Assembly: GCA_019425045.1 (NCBI GenBank)
Contig: JAHYYI010000001.1
Coordinates: 62,001-126,000 of the forward strand
From: Collinsella sp.
Lineage (GTDB): Bacteria; Actinomycetota; Coriobacteriia; Coriobacteriales; Coriobacteriaceae
Length of the DNA: 64,000 nucleotides
Direction of reading: 5' to 3'
Numbering within the stretch: position 1 is the first letter of the stretch; every line of letters starts with the position of its first letter. A program made the translations under genes and the position numbers. Shown here in pieces: positions 25,536 through 34,353 of the stretch. The notes under the pieces are model-generated. The model searched no databases, was not told where the DNA came from, and worked only from the letters and a program-made list of their open reading frames with translations.

Positions 25536-26618
25536 CTAATACGGCAGAAGCCCCGCCTTTTCACGCTTCTTTTCCGAGCGATCGAACTCAATGCGATGGG
25601 CCTCAAGAAACACCGTATTGGGTCGCCACTGACGCTCATTCGGCTGCCTTAGCGTCGCACCCGCAAAGGAAGCGTAGCCGGTCTTATCCAGCAGGTACGA
25701 TCCACACAGCCGATATTCGCCGCAAACAGGCTCAAACGAAATCAGATGAGCATCGAATAAAGCATGTAAGTCGCGCCGAAGCAGAATGCCGTTGCTGGCA
25801 ACCTGCGATTTGGGTCCCGAGTAATTCTCGATATGTGCAGCCTCCAGAGCTTCGCTGACGCCGCAGTCCGACACCGCGCAACGGCCATCATAGGCGGCAA
25901 CGAGCTGCTTGCGGAACCATTGCTGCCCCAATCGCTCGCGCCTTAACGCATAGCGGACCTTTTCGTCGTCGGTCGTACCCTGTCCGGCAAACTCAATATC
26001 GACGGGCATGTGCTTCAGATAGCTCATGTCGGGCGCAAAACGGGGGTCCGGTCCGCCTTTATGAACAGGACCGTGCAGAACAAACCATCCGTTTTCGGGC
26101 TCGAACCGTTCAACAAACGCAAGGCCGAGCACCTTGTAGCCCACCTCGGTTGCAAATATGACTCCGACTGGAACGCCACATTCCATGCAGTTGAGCATTT
26201 TACGGTTGTAATTCTGGTCTCGAGAACCAACGGCGCCTGGCGCTTGGACCGAATACTTAATGACCCACGTACCATCGTCCAAATAGAGCGGAGGTACATC
26301 GGTGTAGAAGCTCTTTTTAGAGTTATGGACCGAAAGCGCAAAGATCTTATTGGGATCTTGCTTCACCCGATCCTGGCCCGGCCAGAAGATCCCTGAATCC
26401 CGCGTTACGGGAAAGAAGTCCGAGCCAATTCTCAAACGATACTGATACTGAGGGCTATCTTCCTTGGTGTGGTGCGGAAGGCTGGTCCAAACGCCGCCGC
26501 GCTGTTCCTCACCCAGAAACCACTCCCATGCCTCAACGTATTCGGAAGGCACGAGACTGCAGGCGCGGTCATAGCTTGGTCCATCCATCAACGGAACAGC
26601 AAGGTCAATGTCGTTCAT
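25536..26618 (-). CDS. HNH endonuclease, possibly restriction-related
   Basis: About 360 aa. The C-terminal third holds an HNH nuclease: AAHIENYSG, then SNGILLRRDLHALFDAHLISF, with a cysteine pair just before (YDGRCAVSDCGVSE). The N-terminal 230 residues carry a conserved-looking block (KMLNCMECGVPVGVIF, YKVLGLAFVE, FVLHGP) that I associate with HNH restriction endonucleases with an N-terminal DNA-recognition domain; some are modification-dependent. No methyltransferase gene is nearby, which fits a modification-dependent or stand-alone enzyme. The ATG at 26618 is chosen over a GTG nine bases upstream. Confidence 0.7.
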   Translation of the reverse strand: MNDIDLAVPLMDGPSYDRACSLVPSEYVEAWEWFLGEEQRGGVWTSLPHHTKEDSPQYQYRLRIGSDFFPVTRDSGIFWPGQDRVKQDPNKIFALSVHNSKKSFYTDVPPLYLDDGTWVIKYSVQAPGAVGSRDQNYNRKMLNCMECGVPVGVIFATEVGYKVLGLAFVERFEPENGWFVLHGPVHKGGPDPRFAPDMSYLKHMPVDIEFAGQGTTDDEKVRYALRRERLGQQWFRKQLVAAYDGRCAVSDCGVSEALEAAHIENYSGPKSQVASNGILLRRDLHALFDAHLISFEPVCGEYRLCGSYLLDKTGYASFAGATLRQPNERQWRPNTVFLEAHRIEFDRSEKKREKAGLLPY

Positions 26619-26833
26619 CGCCAGCACCTACAACCATACGAACGCGAGTCATGCCCCTCAATAATATGGCCGAGAGTCAATTATTACGAGATCTCATTCC
26701 GCGATCGGCACATCGTTGATGCTCTCGGTTTGCCGCTGGCGCGTTTGTACCCCGCTGCCCCACTTCCCTGTATACTGATGTAGCACGTGTTTCGTCCGGG
26801 CCTGTTGGGCCGGATTGTTCATGGGAGGGTCTT

Positions 26834-27325
26834 ATGGCTGCTTCGAATCCGCCTAAGGGGAGCGTTTCTTCTTCGTCCATCAAGCCGGTTACGCGCAAGG
26901 CCGTGCGTTGCCAGCGCGAGGTCGCTTGGCTTGTCACGCAGGCGGCGGGCAGGCTCGTGGCGACCACTCAGGACGTCAACGCGCCTACGCCGAGCTTTGT
27001 GCTGGCAGCGGCGCTGGATTTTGTGCGCCAATTGGAGCTTGCCGCACAGGATGCCAGCGGCCACCTCGACTACCAGAATGTTATGGCGCCCGACCTGCAA
27101 ACGTTCTGCCACATGGCCAAGTTGCCCGCCGCGCCCAATGCGCTTTCGGACGCAGGCTACATGTTTACGCTTTCGGGCGCGGACCTTATCCGCGACATCT
27201 ATACATACTGCAGCGAGCTCGCCGAGCGCCATGTCTTTGACGCGGCTGAAGTCAAACCGGGATATGTCATCAAGCTGGTTCTTAGGCTGTTCTTGATGGA
27301 CGGGTTCGCGGCCATGCCGGCGTAA
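26834..27325 (+). CDS. Hypothetical protein
   Basis: 163 aa, behind a GGGAGG site. I do not recognise the family. The first 20 residues are serine/lysine-rich; the rest is predicted mostly helical, with a central HLDYQNVMAPDLQTFCHMAKLP segment. It has no signal peptide and no clear membrane helix. It is divergent from the HNH gene, and a TATACT -10-like box lies at 26772. An imperfect GC-rich hairpin (27377-27410) follows it. Confidence 0.6.
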   Translation: MAASNPPKGSVSSSSIKPVTRKAVRCQREVAWLVTQAAGRLVATTQDVNAPTPSFVLAAALDFVRQLELAAQDASGHLDYQNVMAPDLQTFCHMAKLPAAPNALSDAGYMFTLSGADLIRDIYTYCSELAERHVFDAAEVKPGYVIKLVLRLFLMDGFAAMPA

Positions 27326-27425
27326 GCCGAGTCTTTAGCATCACCGTCAACTGGGCAACAACCGCTTAACCTTAGTGGGCGCCAATCGAGGGTCGATTAT
27401 TGGGTCGCCTCGTCCGCTAACGCAT

Positions 27426-28898
27426 TTATTCCACGCGCTCCAACAGTCGATACTTGCGGTTGCGGCTCGTCGCCGGCGCCGTGGGCTCAAGCTCGCCTTG
27501 AGCAATGAGCGCGTTGACGCGCGACCTAACCTGGGAAATTGTGAGCCCCGTGCGCTCTGCCAGCTCACGCGTCCCCAGCTCGCCGTAATGTTTGAGTGCC
27601 GTCACAATTAAGCCCCCGCCATGATCGACCGGCTCGATCTTTGAACGGTAAAGTACGACCTTGAACCGATCGAACCCCGGGCAGAACAGGGGCTCGGCCA
27701 GACCATGCGCGCGCATGGCATCGATCATCATCGGGATGCCCGAGCCATTGCCCTCAGCCGGCGAACCTGCGCCATCCGGCAGCGGGACAATCGACATGAG
27801 TTTCACGAGCGTCGCGTTACGGCATCGGGAGCTGCCGTCAAACAAGTTCTCGCGAGTCTTTCCCCCGTATAGGCCGCCGGGGTTCGTCACCTCGATACGG
27901 TCATCAAAGACGTCAACAGCGATCGACTGCCCACAGAACCGATCTCCGTATTCTCGGTGGATTACGGCGTTGGCGATTGCCTCGCGCAGGACCTCCTCGG
28001 GAATCTCCAGCGAGTCGACACGCGAGACGCCTTGGATCGTCGAGGTTCGCCGCAAATTCTTGGCGATTGCCGCGACGGCATCCGAGATCATTTCGCCCAA
28101 CGTTCCCTCGCAGATCGTACGGTCCATGAACCTCAACGACCCCGCCGCGCCCTTCTGCGTTCCGGCATAGACCGCCACATCGATAAAGAGCTTGGGATAG
28201 AACTGCTGAGGATAGGCACCCGCGGCCAGGAGCCCGGCCTTAGTAACATTGCCCTGGGAGTCGAGGAAATTCAGGCGCTCCAGCTTCGTTTTCTTGTCCG
28301 GCGCGCCGCGCATTGCACGGGGTGTCAGCGAGAAAGCACGCTCTATCGTGCGGTCGACCAGGGCCTCGTCAAGATCGCCTGCGACCGCGCCGGGTACTGC
28401 ATCGCGATCACTGGGGCTCGTCCGTTCATACGATGACAAGGACAGGACCTCGGTCGACGAGAGCGGAACATCTTTGTCATCGATGCGTTTGTAGCTGCCG
28501 CCTTGAGCGCCCCGCTCTATGACATAACAAGGCTTGCTCGACGGGTCGAGCTCCTCAATTGTGATGACCAGAACCACGGTGCCCTGGAGCTCCACGCGCT
28601 CAATGGTGTATTTGGGCGGATTGGCCAGTTTTCCGCGACCGCCGGCATCGCCCATGCCCGCTACGAATTGGTTGAGCACCTTCTCGGTCTCAAAGTTCTC
28701 AACCGGGACAAAGCCCGCGCGCTCGCTCACGCCGAGCACGATAATTCCGCCAGCGGTATTCGCGAATGCGCTAACCGTTTCCCATACGTCGCGGGAAAGC
28801 GTCGTGGCGCTCTCCTTGACCTCGACGTTAAGATCGTCCGAGCCCATGCGCTTTAAAGACTCGAGCAGACCGGTCAGCTCGTTTTCGTTCATCTGCAT
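27426..28898 (-). CDS. AlbA_2/Schlafen-type ATP-binding transcriptional regulator
   Basis: 490 aa. The N-terminal AlbA_2 domain (about residues 20-135: EVKESATTLSRDVWETVSAFANTAGGIIVLGV) is followed by a GHKL-like ATPase region (about 295-400: EEVLREAIANAVIHREYGD, IEVTNPGG). A C-terminal winged helix follows (about 430-475: LGTRELAERTGLTISQVRSRVNALIAQG). Such proteins are often annotated RecG-like and act as regulators or in defence-linked loci; no helicase domain is present. AAGGAC lies before the start, and an ATG two codons in is an alternative. Two clusters of repeated TATCTCTC motifs lie directly upstream. Confidence 0.8.
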   Translation of the reverse strand: MQMNENELTGLLESLKRMGSDDLNVEVKESATTLSRDVWETVSAFANTAGGIIVLGVSERAGFVPVENFETEKVLNQFVAGMGDAGGRGKLANPPKYTIERVELQGTVVLVITIEELDPSSKPCYVIERGAQGGSYKRIDDKDVPLSSTEVLSLSSYERTSPSDRDAVPGAVAGDLDEALVDRTIERAFSLTPRAMRGAPDKKTKLERLNFLDSQGNVTKAGLLAAGAYPQQFYPKLFIDVAVYAGTQKGAAGSLRFMDRTICEGTLGEMISDAVAAIAKNLRRTSTIQGVSRVDSLEIPEEVLREAIANAVIHREYGDRFCGQSIAVDVFDDRIEVTNPGGLYGGKTRENLFDGSSRCRNATLVKLMSIVPLPDGAGSPAEGNGSGIPMMIDAMRAHGLAEPLFCPGFDRFKVVLYRSKIEPVDHGGGLIVTALKHYGELGTRELAERTGLTISQVRSRVNALIAQGELEPTAPATSRNRKYRLLERVE

Positions 28899-28951
28899 GT
28901 CCTTTCGCTCGGCCCGACGGAGAATGCCGCGAATAGATTTCCTTCGTCTCT

Positions 28952-29027
28952 CAGTTATCTCTCGTAATTATCTCTCATCTTACTCCTATCTCTCATATTA
29001 GAGATAAGTGAGAGATGAAAGATAAGA
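28952..29027. repeat. Cluster 1 of TATCTCTC motifs (proximal)
   Basis: Three direct copies of (T)ATCTCTC(A/G)T and two or three inverse copies (GAGATAA, GAGAGATGA, AAGATAAG) occur within 76 bp, starting 54 bp upstream of the AlbA_2 gene. Together with cluster 2 it looks like a multi-site operator. Confidence 0.8.
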
Positions 29028-29116
29028 TGTCTGCCATTTGTTTCATTTAAACATGTTTTTGCTGGTAGAACAATCAGTATTGAGACAATACCATGATTGC
29101 CTGTCTCTTTGCTGAT

Positions 29117-29192
29117 CAGTTATCTCTCGTAATTATCTCTCGTCTTTGTGCCATCTCTCGTATTAGTGACAAATGAGAGATGAGAGATACGT
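29117..29192. repeat. Cluster 2 of TATCTCTC motifs (distal)
   Basis: A diverged copy of cluster 1, 165 bp further out and in the same orientation, starting with an identical 20-base stretch CAGTTATCTCTCGTAATTAT. The sequence between the clusters is AT-rich and unrelated. Confidence 0.8.
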
Positions 29193-29241
29193 GAGTGATG
29201 GACGAGCGTGGATTATTGGACGGTCGGAAAATCCCTCAAAC

Positions 29242-29275
29242 AAAAAACGGGGCCGGCCTTACGCCGAACCCCGTT
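29242..29275 (-). terminator. Terminator of PTS operon A
   Basis: AACGGGG-CGGC type stem (29246-29257 with 29263-29275), followed on the minus strand by six T. It lies about 50 bp past the EIID stop. Confidence 0.85.
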
Positions 29276-29322
29276 TTCAAACGGTCAGTTAGTTATCCAA
29301 CGCGCGAGCATAGCAGTCAACT

Positions 29323-30171
29323 TTACGCCGCCGCGAACACTCCCAAGCCCGTTCCGATGATGCAGATCGCGAAGATGCCAATAATAATCCAAATGGTCTT
29401 GACACCCTTTTTATAGAGGGCAACGCAAGCGAACGTTGCCAGCAAGGGCAGCAGACCGGGGAAGATCGAATCGAACAGATCCTGCAGGACAATCTCCGAA
29501 CCACCCACATCAAAGGTCAAAGCCGTGGACAGCGAGACCTGTGCCGCAATCATGGCGCCGATAACGGTCATTCCGAGAACGCCGGCAGCATGCGTCATGC
29601 GAGACATAAGGTTGTTCTCTTCGGACTGCTGCAGGAACTTGGTTCCCAGGTCGTATCCCAGATGGGCGGCGACGATACGCGTTGCAAAGTTAATCACGGA
29701 GTAGATGAGCGCGTACACGATGGGGCCGAGCGGGTTGCCCGTCGACGCGATGCCAATACCAATGCCGGCGGCGACCACGCGGAACGTACCCCAGTAGAAC
29801 GAATCACCAATGCCGGAAAGCGGTCCCATGAGGCCGACCTTCATAGCGTTAATCGAGGACGTGTCGAAGTTCTTATCGGCAGCCGCCTGCTCTTCCATCG
29901 AAACCGTAAGGCCGGCTACAAACGGAAGCACATGAGGCGTGATGTTAAAGAACTCGGTATGGCGATCGAGCGCCGCATAGTAATCGTCGTCGTTGGGATA
30001 GATCTTTCGCAGGGGCTTCTGAATGGTGTACATGAAGCCCATTGCCATCATCTTGTCGTACGACTGCGAGCACTGGCTCGTAAACTGGCGAAGGAACATG
30101 CTCCGATACATATCGGGAGTCATAATCGCGTCCTTCTTGGCCTCTTTGAGGTCGGTGTTCTGGGTAGCCAT
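29323..30171 (-). CDS. Mannose-family PTS EIID component (system A)
   Basis: 282 aa. EIID forms the membrane channel with EIIC and helps move the sugar during phosphorylation. The family signature is visible in QCSQSYDKMMAMGFMYTIQKPLRKIY and in MEEQAAADKNFDTSSINAMKVGLMGPLSGIGDSFYWGT. Hydrophobic helices lie in the C-terminal third. The start overlaps the EIIC stop by one base (TAATG), so the two are coupled. It is the last gene of its operon. Confidence 0.93.
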   Translation of the reverse strand: MATQNTDLKEAKKDAIMTPDMYRSMFLRQFTSQCSQSYDKMMAMGFMYTIQKPLRKIYPNDDDYYAALDRHTEFFNITPHVLPFVAGLTVSMEEQAAADKNFDTSSINAMKVGLMGPLSGIGDSFYWGTFRVVAAGIGIGIASTGNPLGPIVYALIYSVINFATRIVAAHLGYDLGTKFLQQSEENNLMSRMTHAAGVLGMTVIGAMIAAQVSLSTALTFDVGGSEIVLQDLFDSIFPGLLPLLATFACVALYKKGVKTIWIIIGIFAICIIGTGLGVFAAA

Positions 30172-30944
30172 TAGAAGTCCTCCTCTTCATCTGCAGCAAC
30201 CGTCTGCGGACCGGACGAGCCCTCGCGGAAGGCCAGGAGCAGTGCGACGCAAATGGCAGCTGCGGCGACGCCGATAACGTCCATCTTGAGGTAGATGACC
30301 ATAATGAATCCCAAGAACAGCCAAGGAAGCAGCTTGTTATCGCCCATGGTCCTAATAAGAAGTGCGAAGCCGATGCAGACCATGACGCCGGATGCAACGT
30401 TGAGGCCGTCCATCACAAACTGCGGAATAGCGTTAAGCGCATTGTTGATGAGGTCGGCACCAAAGAACAGCGAGCAAAACACCAGCAGTGCAGACGGAAT
30501 GCCAATCGACAGCGGCACGATGGTCAGATGGTACAGATTCGCCTTGGCAAGATCACGATTTGCCAGAGCGGTCTCAATCTTCTTGCAGGCAAAGGCACCC
30601 GGAACGGCGTAGCAGAAGTTGCGCCACACCTGAAGGAAGACGGAGACGGGAAGGGCGAGCGCGACGGCAGTTGCCGTGCCCGTACCCGTAATGACGGCAA
30701 ACGCGCAGCCAAGCACGCCGGAAGCATAGACCTCGGGAGGAACCGCCGCACCGACCATGATGGCGCCCATGAACATGGACTCCAAAGCAGCGCCGACGAT
30801 AACGCCCTGCTGGACATCGCCAAGGATCAAGCCAACGAACAGGCTCGTAAACAGCGGACGACCAAGCATCGTAATGCCAAATAATTGCTCGTCCATGGAC
30901 GCAATAAATGCGACCAGTGCAACTAGAAGATACTGGACAACCAT
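30171..30944 (-). CDS. Mannose-family PTS EIIC component (system A)
   Basis: 257 aa with several membrane helices. Family features are the N-terminal QYLLVALVAFIASMDEQLFG segment and GLILGDVQQGVIVGAALESMFMGA. The C-terminal tail is acidic. I chose the ATG at 30944 because of a GGGG site upstream; a TTG at 30953 is an alternative. A perfect 13-bp hairpin lies between it and the SIS gene upstream in the same operon. Confidence 0.92.
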   Translation of the reverse strand: MVVQYLLVALVAFIASMDEQLFGITMLGRPLFTSLFVGLILGDVQQGVIVGAALESMFMGAIMVGAAVPPEVYASGVLGCAFAVITGTGTATAVALALPVSVFLQVWRNFCYAVPGAFACKKIETALANRDLAKANLYHLTIVPLSIGIPSALLVFCSLFFGADLINNALNAIPQFVMDGLNVASGVMVCIGFALLIRTMGDNKLLPWLFLGFIMVIYLKMDVIGVAAAAICVALLLAFREGSSGPQTVAADEEEDF

Positions 30945-30965
30945 TTCGATCAACCCCAGAAACAG

Positions 30966-31004
30966 GTCTGCAGGCGAGGCATTCTGCGCAGCTCGCCTGC
31001 AGAC
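30966..31004 (-). promoter_or_regulatory. Intercistronic hairpin between SIS-A and EIIC
   Basis: GTCTGCAGGCGAG (30966-30978) pairs perfectly with 30992-31004. On the minus strand only CTGTTTC follows, so it is a weak terminator or a processing/stability hairpin between the deglycase and permease genes. Confidence 0.7.
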
Positions 31005-31025
31005 AACCGCAGCAATTTGAGAGGA

Positions 31026-32060
31026 TTAGTAGTTCATCTGGTGATAGTAACGACGCGTGGTGAGCGGGTGGTTACGGACGTGCTCGAGATGGCAGCTCAG
31101 ACGCTCGGTGATGGTGTAGGTGACCATCGGGGAGACGATCTTGCGGAACTCGGGGTCGCTGAACGGCAGCTCGACCTCGGCGGTGTCGAACTTGTTCACG
31201 CGGACATGGACGCCCTTCTCGTCAGCGAGCATATGAGTGAAGTTGTCCACGCGGTCCATGAGCTTACGGGTGTCGTCCTCGCCGTAGAGCATGATGAGGC
31301 TCGTGCCCTCCTCGCACAGCTCGATGGTGCCGTGGAAGAACTCGGCGGCGTGGATGGACTTGGTCTTGATCCACTGCATCTCCTCGAGGATGCACATAGC
31401 GTAGTCGTAGGCCTCACCCCAGAGCATGCCGGAGCCGATCACCATGTGGTAGTCGGTGTCCTTGAAGTCCTCGGCCATGGCGGCGCAGCGCTCGTCCTGA
31501 GCGTCCTTGGCCTTGATGAGGTACGGAGCGATGTTGCCGAACTCCTCCATGAAGGTGTCGTACTTGGGGAAGGCGCCGGCGTTCTTGAGGAAGCGGGCGA
31601 CCAGCGTGATCTGGTAGGTGTAGATGGCCTCGCACAGAACGTCGTCCTCGGCGAAGCTGAAGAACTTGTAATCGGCGTACTCGGTGGCCGGGGTGTTGTC
31701 GTTGGAGACATACATCAGCGTGCGGGCACCCTGCTCCTGGCAGAACTTGGCGGCCTCGATGATCTCGGGGGTGGTGCCGGTACGGGTGGAGAAGACGCAG
31801 ACCGAGTCCTTGTTGAAGGTCTTGGGCGGGCATGCGAGGAACTCAGCGGCAATCTCGCAGTGGACGTCGACGTCGGCCGTGGTGGTCTCGACCCAATACT
31901 TCATCGGGAGCGTGTGGGCCCAGGTGCCGCCGCAGCCGATGAAGAAGATGTTGGAATAACCCTGCTCGCAGACCTTGTCCACGGCAGCCTCAATCTGAGG
32001 ACGGAGAGCGAGGGCATCGCTCACAACCTTCTCGTAACGAGGCTCATCGAAATTGAACAT
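31026..32060 (-). CDS. Two-domain SIS protein, FrlB/GfrE-type deglycase (system A)
   Basis: 344 aa. Two SIS domains (about residues 30-150 and 190-320) bind a phosphosugar. The first has IFFIGCGGTWAHTLP and FSTRTGTTPEII; the second has GSGMLWGEAYDYAMCILEEMQWIKTKSIHAAEFFHGT, with the active-site AEFFHG. The C-terminus HPLTTRRYY is typical of fructoselysine- and glucoselysine-6-phosphate deglycases, which release glucose-6-phosphate and the amino acid. It lies between EIIB and EIIC of a mannose-type PTS, which would supply the phosphorylated substrate. The exact amine is unknown. Confidence 0.8.
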   Translation of the reverse strand: MFNFDEPRYEKVVSDALALRPQIEAAVDKVCEQGYSNIFFIGCGGTWAHTLPMKYWVETTTADVDVHCEIAAEFLACPPKTFNKDSVCVFSTRTGTTPEIIEAAKFCQEQGARTLMYVSNDNTPATEYADYKFFSFAEDDVLCEAIYTYQITLVARFLKNAGAFPKYDTFMEEFGNIAPYLIKAKDAQDERCAAMAEDFKDTDYHMVIGSGMLWGEAYDYAMCILEEMQWIKTKSIHAAEFFHGTIELCEEGTSLIMLYGEDDTRKLMDRVDNFTHMLADEKGVHVRVNKFDTAEVELPFSDPEFRKIVSPMVTYTITERLSCHLEHVRNHPLTTRRYYHQMNY

Positions 32061-32104
32061 CCCTTACTCCTAACTCACTTGGATGAACCCTTCATTCATC
32101 CCAT

Positions 32105-32136
32105 GACGTTATAATACTTTATATAACTAACTATGC
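32105..32136 (-). promoter_or_regulatory. Promoter and possible operator of SIS-A/EIIC/EIID
   Basis: Minus strand: -35 TTGCAT (32136-32131), 16 bp, -10 TATTAT (32114-32109 region), running into ATTATAACGTC (32115-32105). That sequence shares TATAACG with sites upstream of the other PTS genes. Confidence 0.55.
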
Positions 32137-32170
32137 AAGAACTATTTCAGATTTTTTTGATTTTTCTTTA

Positions 32171-32204
32171 ATAAAAAGCCCGCCGATCAAATAATCGACG
32201 GGCT
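32171..32204 (-). terminator. Terminator between EIIB and SIS-A
   Basis: AGCCCG-CGAT pairs with ATCG-CGGGCT (32177-32187 with 32194-32204). On the minus strand TTTTTATT follows. It separates EIIA-EIIB from the SIS/EIIC/EIID transcript. Confidence 0.85.
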
Positions 32205-32254
32205 AAAGAAAGGAGGACCTAGTTAATAAATGCTAGACAATGGCATGTTTCCAG

Positions 32255-32728
32255 CTAGAAAACGTCCTTGGCAAGTACCTTTGAGTCATTGGGAACCTGA
32301 CGGATTTCGATAACCACGCCATCGTTCACAAGCTCTTGGATATGCTCGGCATCGGTTTCGGTCGCAAAGATCGCGGGGGTCGGATGAAGCGTGGTCTCGG
32401 GAGACTTTCGAGTTCCGCCCAGATTGATCTCCTTGATGTCTTTGCAACCCTTAGCAAGGCGATAGGCATCCTCGATCGTCTCGACAATGATAAACAGCGA
32501 ATACTTGTCGGTGACGCCGCTGTTGAGCGCCTCGATAGCAGCGTTTACGTCTTTTATGACGAGCTTCACGCCGTTGGGACGAGCTAGCCTCAATGCGGCT
32601 TTTCTCATGTCGTCTTTTGCCACGGCGTCGCTGGCACACAGGATGCAATCGACATCCAGCGCATGTGTCCAAGACATGGCGACCTGGCCGTGAATCAATC
32701 GGTAATCAACTCTCGTAAGCTTAATCAT
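32255..32728 (-). CDS. Mannose-family PTS EIIB component (system A)
   Basis: 157 aa, cytoplasmic. It takes the phosphate from EIIA and passes it to the sugar. The active-site His is His13 in TRVDYRLIHGQVAMSW. Most of the length matches a single EIIB domain. The ATG at 32728 is chosen because GGAG lies nine bases upstream and would overlap the alternative ATG at 32737. It forms a two-gene unit with EIIA, ended by a terminator. Confidence 0.93.
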   Translation of the reverse strand: MIKLTRVDYRLIHGQVAMSWTHALDVDCILCASDAVAKDDMRKAALRLARPNGVKLVIKDVNAAIEALNSGVTDKYSLFIIVETIEDAYRLAKGCKDIKEINLGGTRKSPETTLHPTPAIFATETDAEHIQELVNDGVVIEIRQVPNDSKVLAKDVF

Positions 32729-32799
32729 CGTAATCATCTCCGCACGTAATAAAGGTAATGACAGGCGTGACCCTTAGCTAGGGCTCGAACCAGAACTAA

Positions 32800-33219
32800 C
32801 TAGAACTCTTCTTCTTCGACATCGGCAAGCATGTCCGCCGCCTCACAAAGCATGATAAACGAACGTGATCCCTCGACCGCAGCTTTGGCCTTGTCCGCAT
32901 CCAGGGAGTCCAGCTGTGTAGCCATTTCCACCAGCAGCGGCAAGTTCATTCCGGTGATCAACGTAAACGATCCGGCGGTCTGCCTCTGAATGAATTCGTT
33001 GTTTACAGAGCCGCCAAAGATGTCAGTCACGACAAACCAAGAGTCGGCAGGGTCCTTCGACTCCATCCAAGCATCGATAAGCGCTGCGACATCCCTCGTG
33101 TCGTCATCGACATAGGCGCACAGACACTCGATTCGGTCGTTGGCGCCCATCAGGATCTCGAGAGAGCTCTTCATACCTTGAGCGAGATAACCATGACTCG
33201 CTAGCAATATCTTATTCAT
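32800..33219 (-). CDS. Mannose-family PTS EIIA component (system A)
   Basis: 139 aa. It accepts phosphate from HPr on His9 (ILLASHGYLAQGM). The second conserved stretch FVVTDIFGGSVNNEF is also present. It is the first PTS gene downstream of the GntR regulator, 150 bp away, and the AT-rich gap between them probably holds its promoter. Confidence 0.93.
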   Translation of the reverse strand: MNKILLASHGYLAQGMKSSLEILMGANDRIECLCAYVDDDTRDVAALIDAWMESKDPADSWFVVTDIFGGSVNNEFIQRQTAGSFTLITGMNLPLLVEMATQLDSLDADKAKAAVEGSRSFIMLCEAADMLADVEEEEF

Positions 33220-33368
33220 AGTTCTCCAATATCAATAAGACGTACTATATTGTCATAACAAAGTATATTAGCAATCTACCCTACGCGGTGTGTCTATTTT
33301 CCAAATCCGCGAACGGTAGCAATTGGTCGGTAAAACGGCCGCTCCTTTTACAGACCGGCCGCCCTTGC

Positions 33369-34082
33369 TTACAGATAGAACTTCAGTCGCTCGGTGCAGT
33401 ACACCTGACGGGAGATGAAAAGCGGCTCGCCGCTTGGAGCATAACGCCTATCGACAAACAGAAGCAGCGGAGAGTCCAGCTCCACGTTAAGGTATGCCGC
33501 CTCGAGCTCGCTCGCATAGCAGACCTCGAGCGTACGCGTGTTGGGGCCCATCTTGATCCCCTGGCGATCGAGTACCGCCATCAGCGAATCCTCGAGGGAT
33601 TCATGCTCCAAAAAAGAAAGCGCAGCGGAATAGCTATTGGTTTCCAGCATCGTGGGCTTGTCATCCACAAGGCGCAAACGACGACTACGCAATACCTTTT
33701 GGGTATCGTCTACGCCCAGGAACTTCGCGTCTCGCAGGCTTGGGAAGTCCCAGCCCATTGCGAGAACCCTGGTAGACGCCTGTTTTCCCGCAAGCTGGCA
33801 CGAATGGGTAAAGCTCTCACGGTCGTCCGCGGCATACATCTGTGTGTCCGACGAAACGAACGTGCCCTTGCCGCGGGCCCTCTCAACAAGCCCAGCATCT
33901 TCCATTTCTTTAATTGCGGAGCGAACCGTTATTCGGCTCACGCCAAATTGCTCGATGAGCTCCGCCTCGGTCGGGAGCTTATCTCCCGGGCGGTACGTGC
34001 CGTTGGCGATCGAATCAGAAAGCGCACGAACAATCTGTTTGTACAGGGGGATAACGCTATTTGCTTCAACCATATCAACCAT
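33369..34082 (-). CDS. GntR/UTRA regulator (system A)
   Basis: 237 aa. The N-terminal winged helix (about residues 8-75, LPTEAELIEQFGVSRITVRSAIKEME) is followed by GKGTFV and a UTRA effector domain (about 95-232). UTRA domains usually bind a phosphosugar, so it probably controls PTS operon A in response to the substrate. It lies directly upstream of EIIA on the same strand and is divergent from the M16 protease gene. Confidence 0.9.
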   Translation of the reverse strand: MVDMVEANSVIPLYKQIVRALSDSIANGTYRPGDKLPTEAELIEQFGVSRITVRSAIKEMEDAGLVERARGKGTFVSSDTQMYAADDRESFTHSCQLAGKQASTRVLAMGWDFPSLRDAKFLGVDDTQKVLRSRRLRLVDDKPTMLETNSYSAALSFLEHESLEDSLMAVLDRQGIKMGPNTRTLEVCYASELEAAYLNVELDSPLLLFVDRRYAPSGEPLFISRQVYCTERLKFYL

Positions 34083-34353
34083 ACCTTTGCAAGGAATCAG
34101 CAGCTTATAGATAGATGACTTATATTGTATTAGAACTTTTTAGGAGTCCATATATTTCCTAAATGATTCGGTAAACGGGGTGTTATTTCACTTTAGCGGG
34201 ATGCAGCGGCTACCCGCGGCATTCGTTATCAACCTAGCTAGGCTAGTCCACCCACATCGTCTCCAGTTCGCCGCAGAGCCGCGGCCCCATATGGGTATAC
34301 TCTCGAAGATTCGACTCGATTCGCCCCCGCTGGGACGCCAAAGGAGACTGCAT

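Noticed and set aside
28952..29192. CRISPR array
   Set aside because: The TATCTCTC motifs are short, irregularly spaced and present in both orientations; there are no spacers and no cas genes.
28952..29192. Plasmid-type iterons or a replication origin
   Set aside because: No replication protein or DnaA box cluster is nearby; the repeats face a regulator gene, so an operator is more likely.
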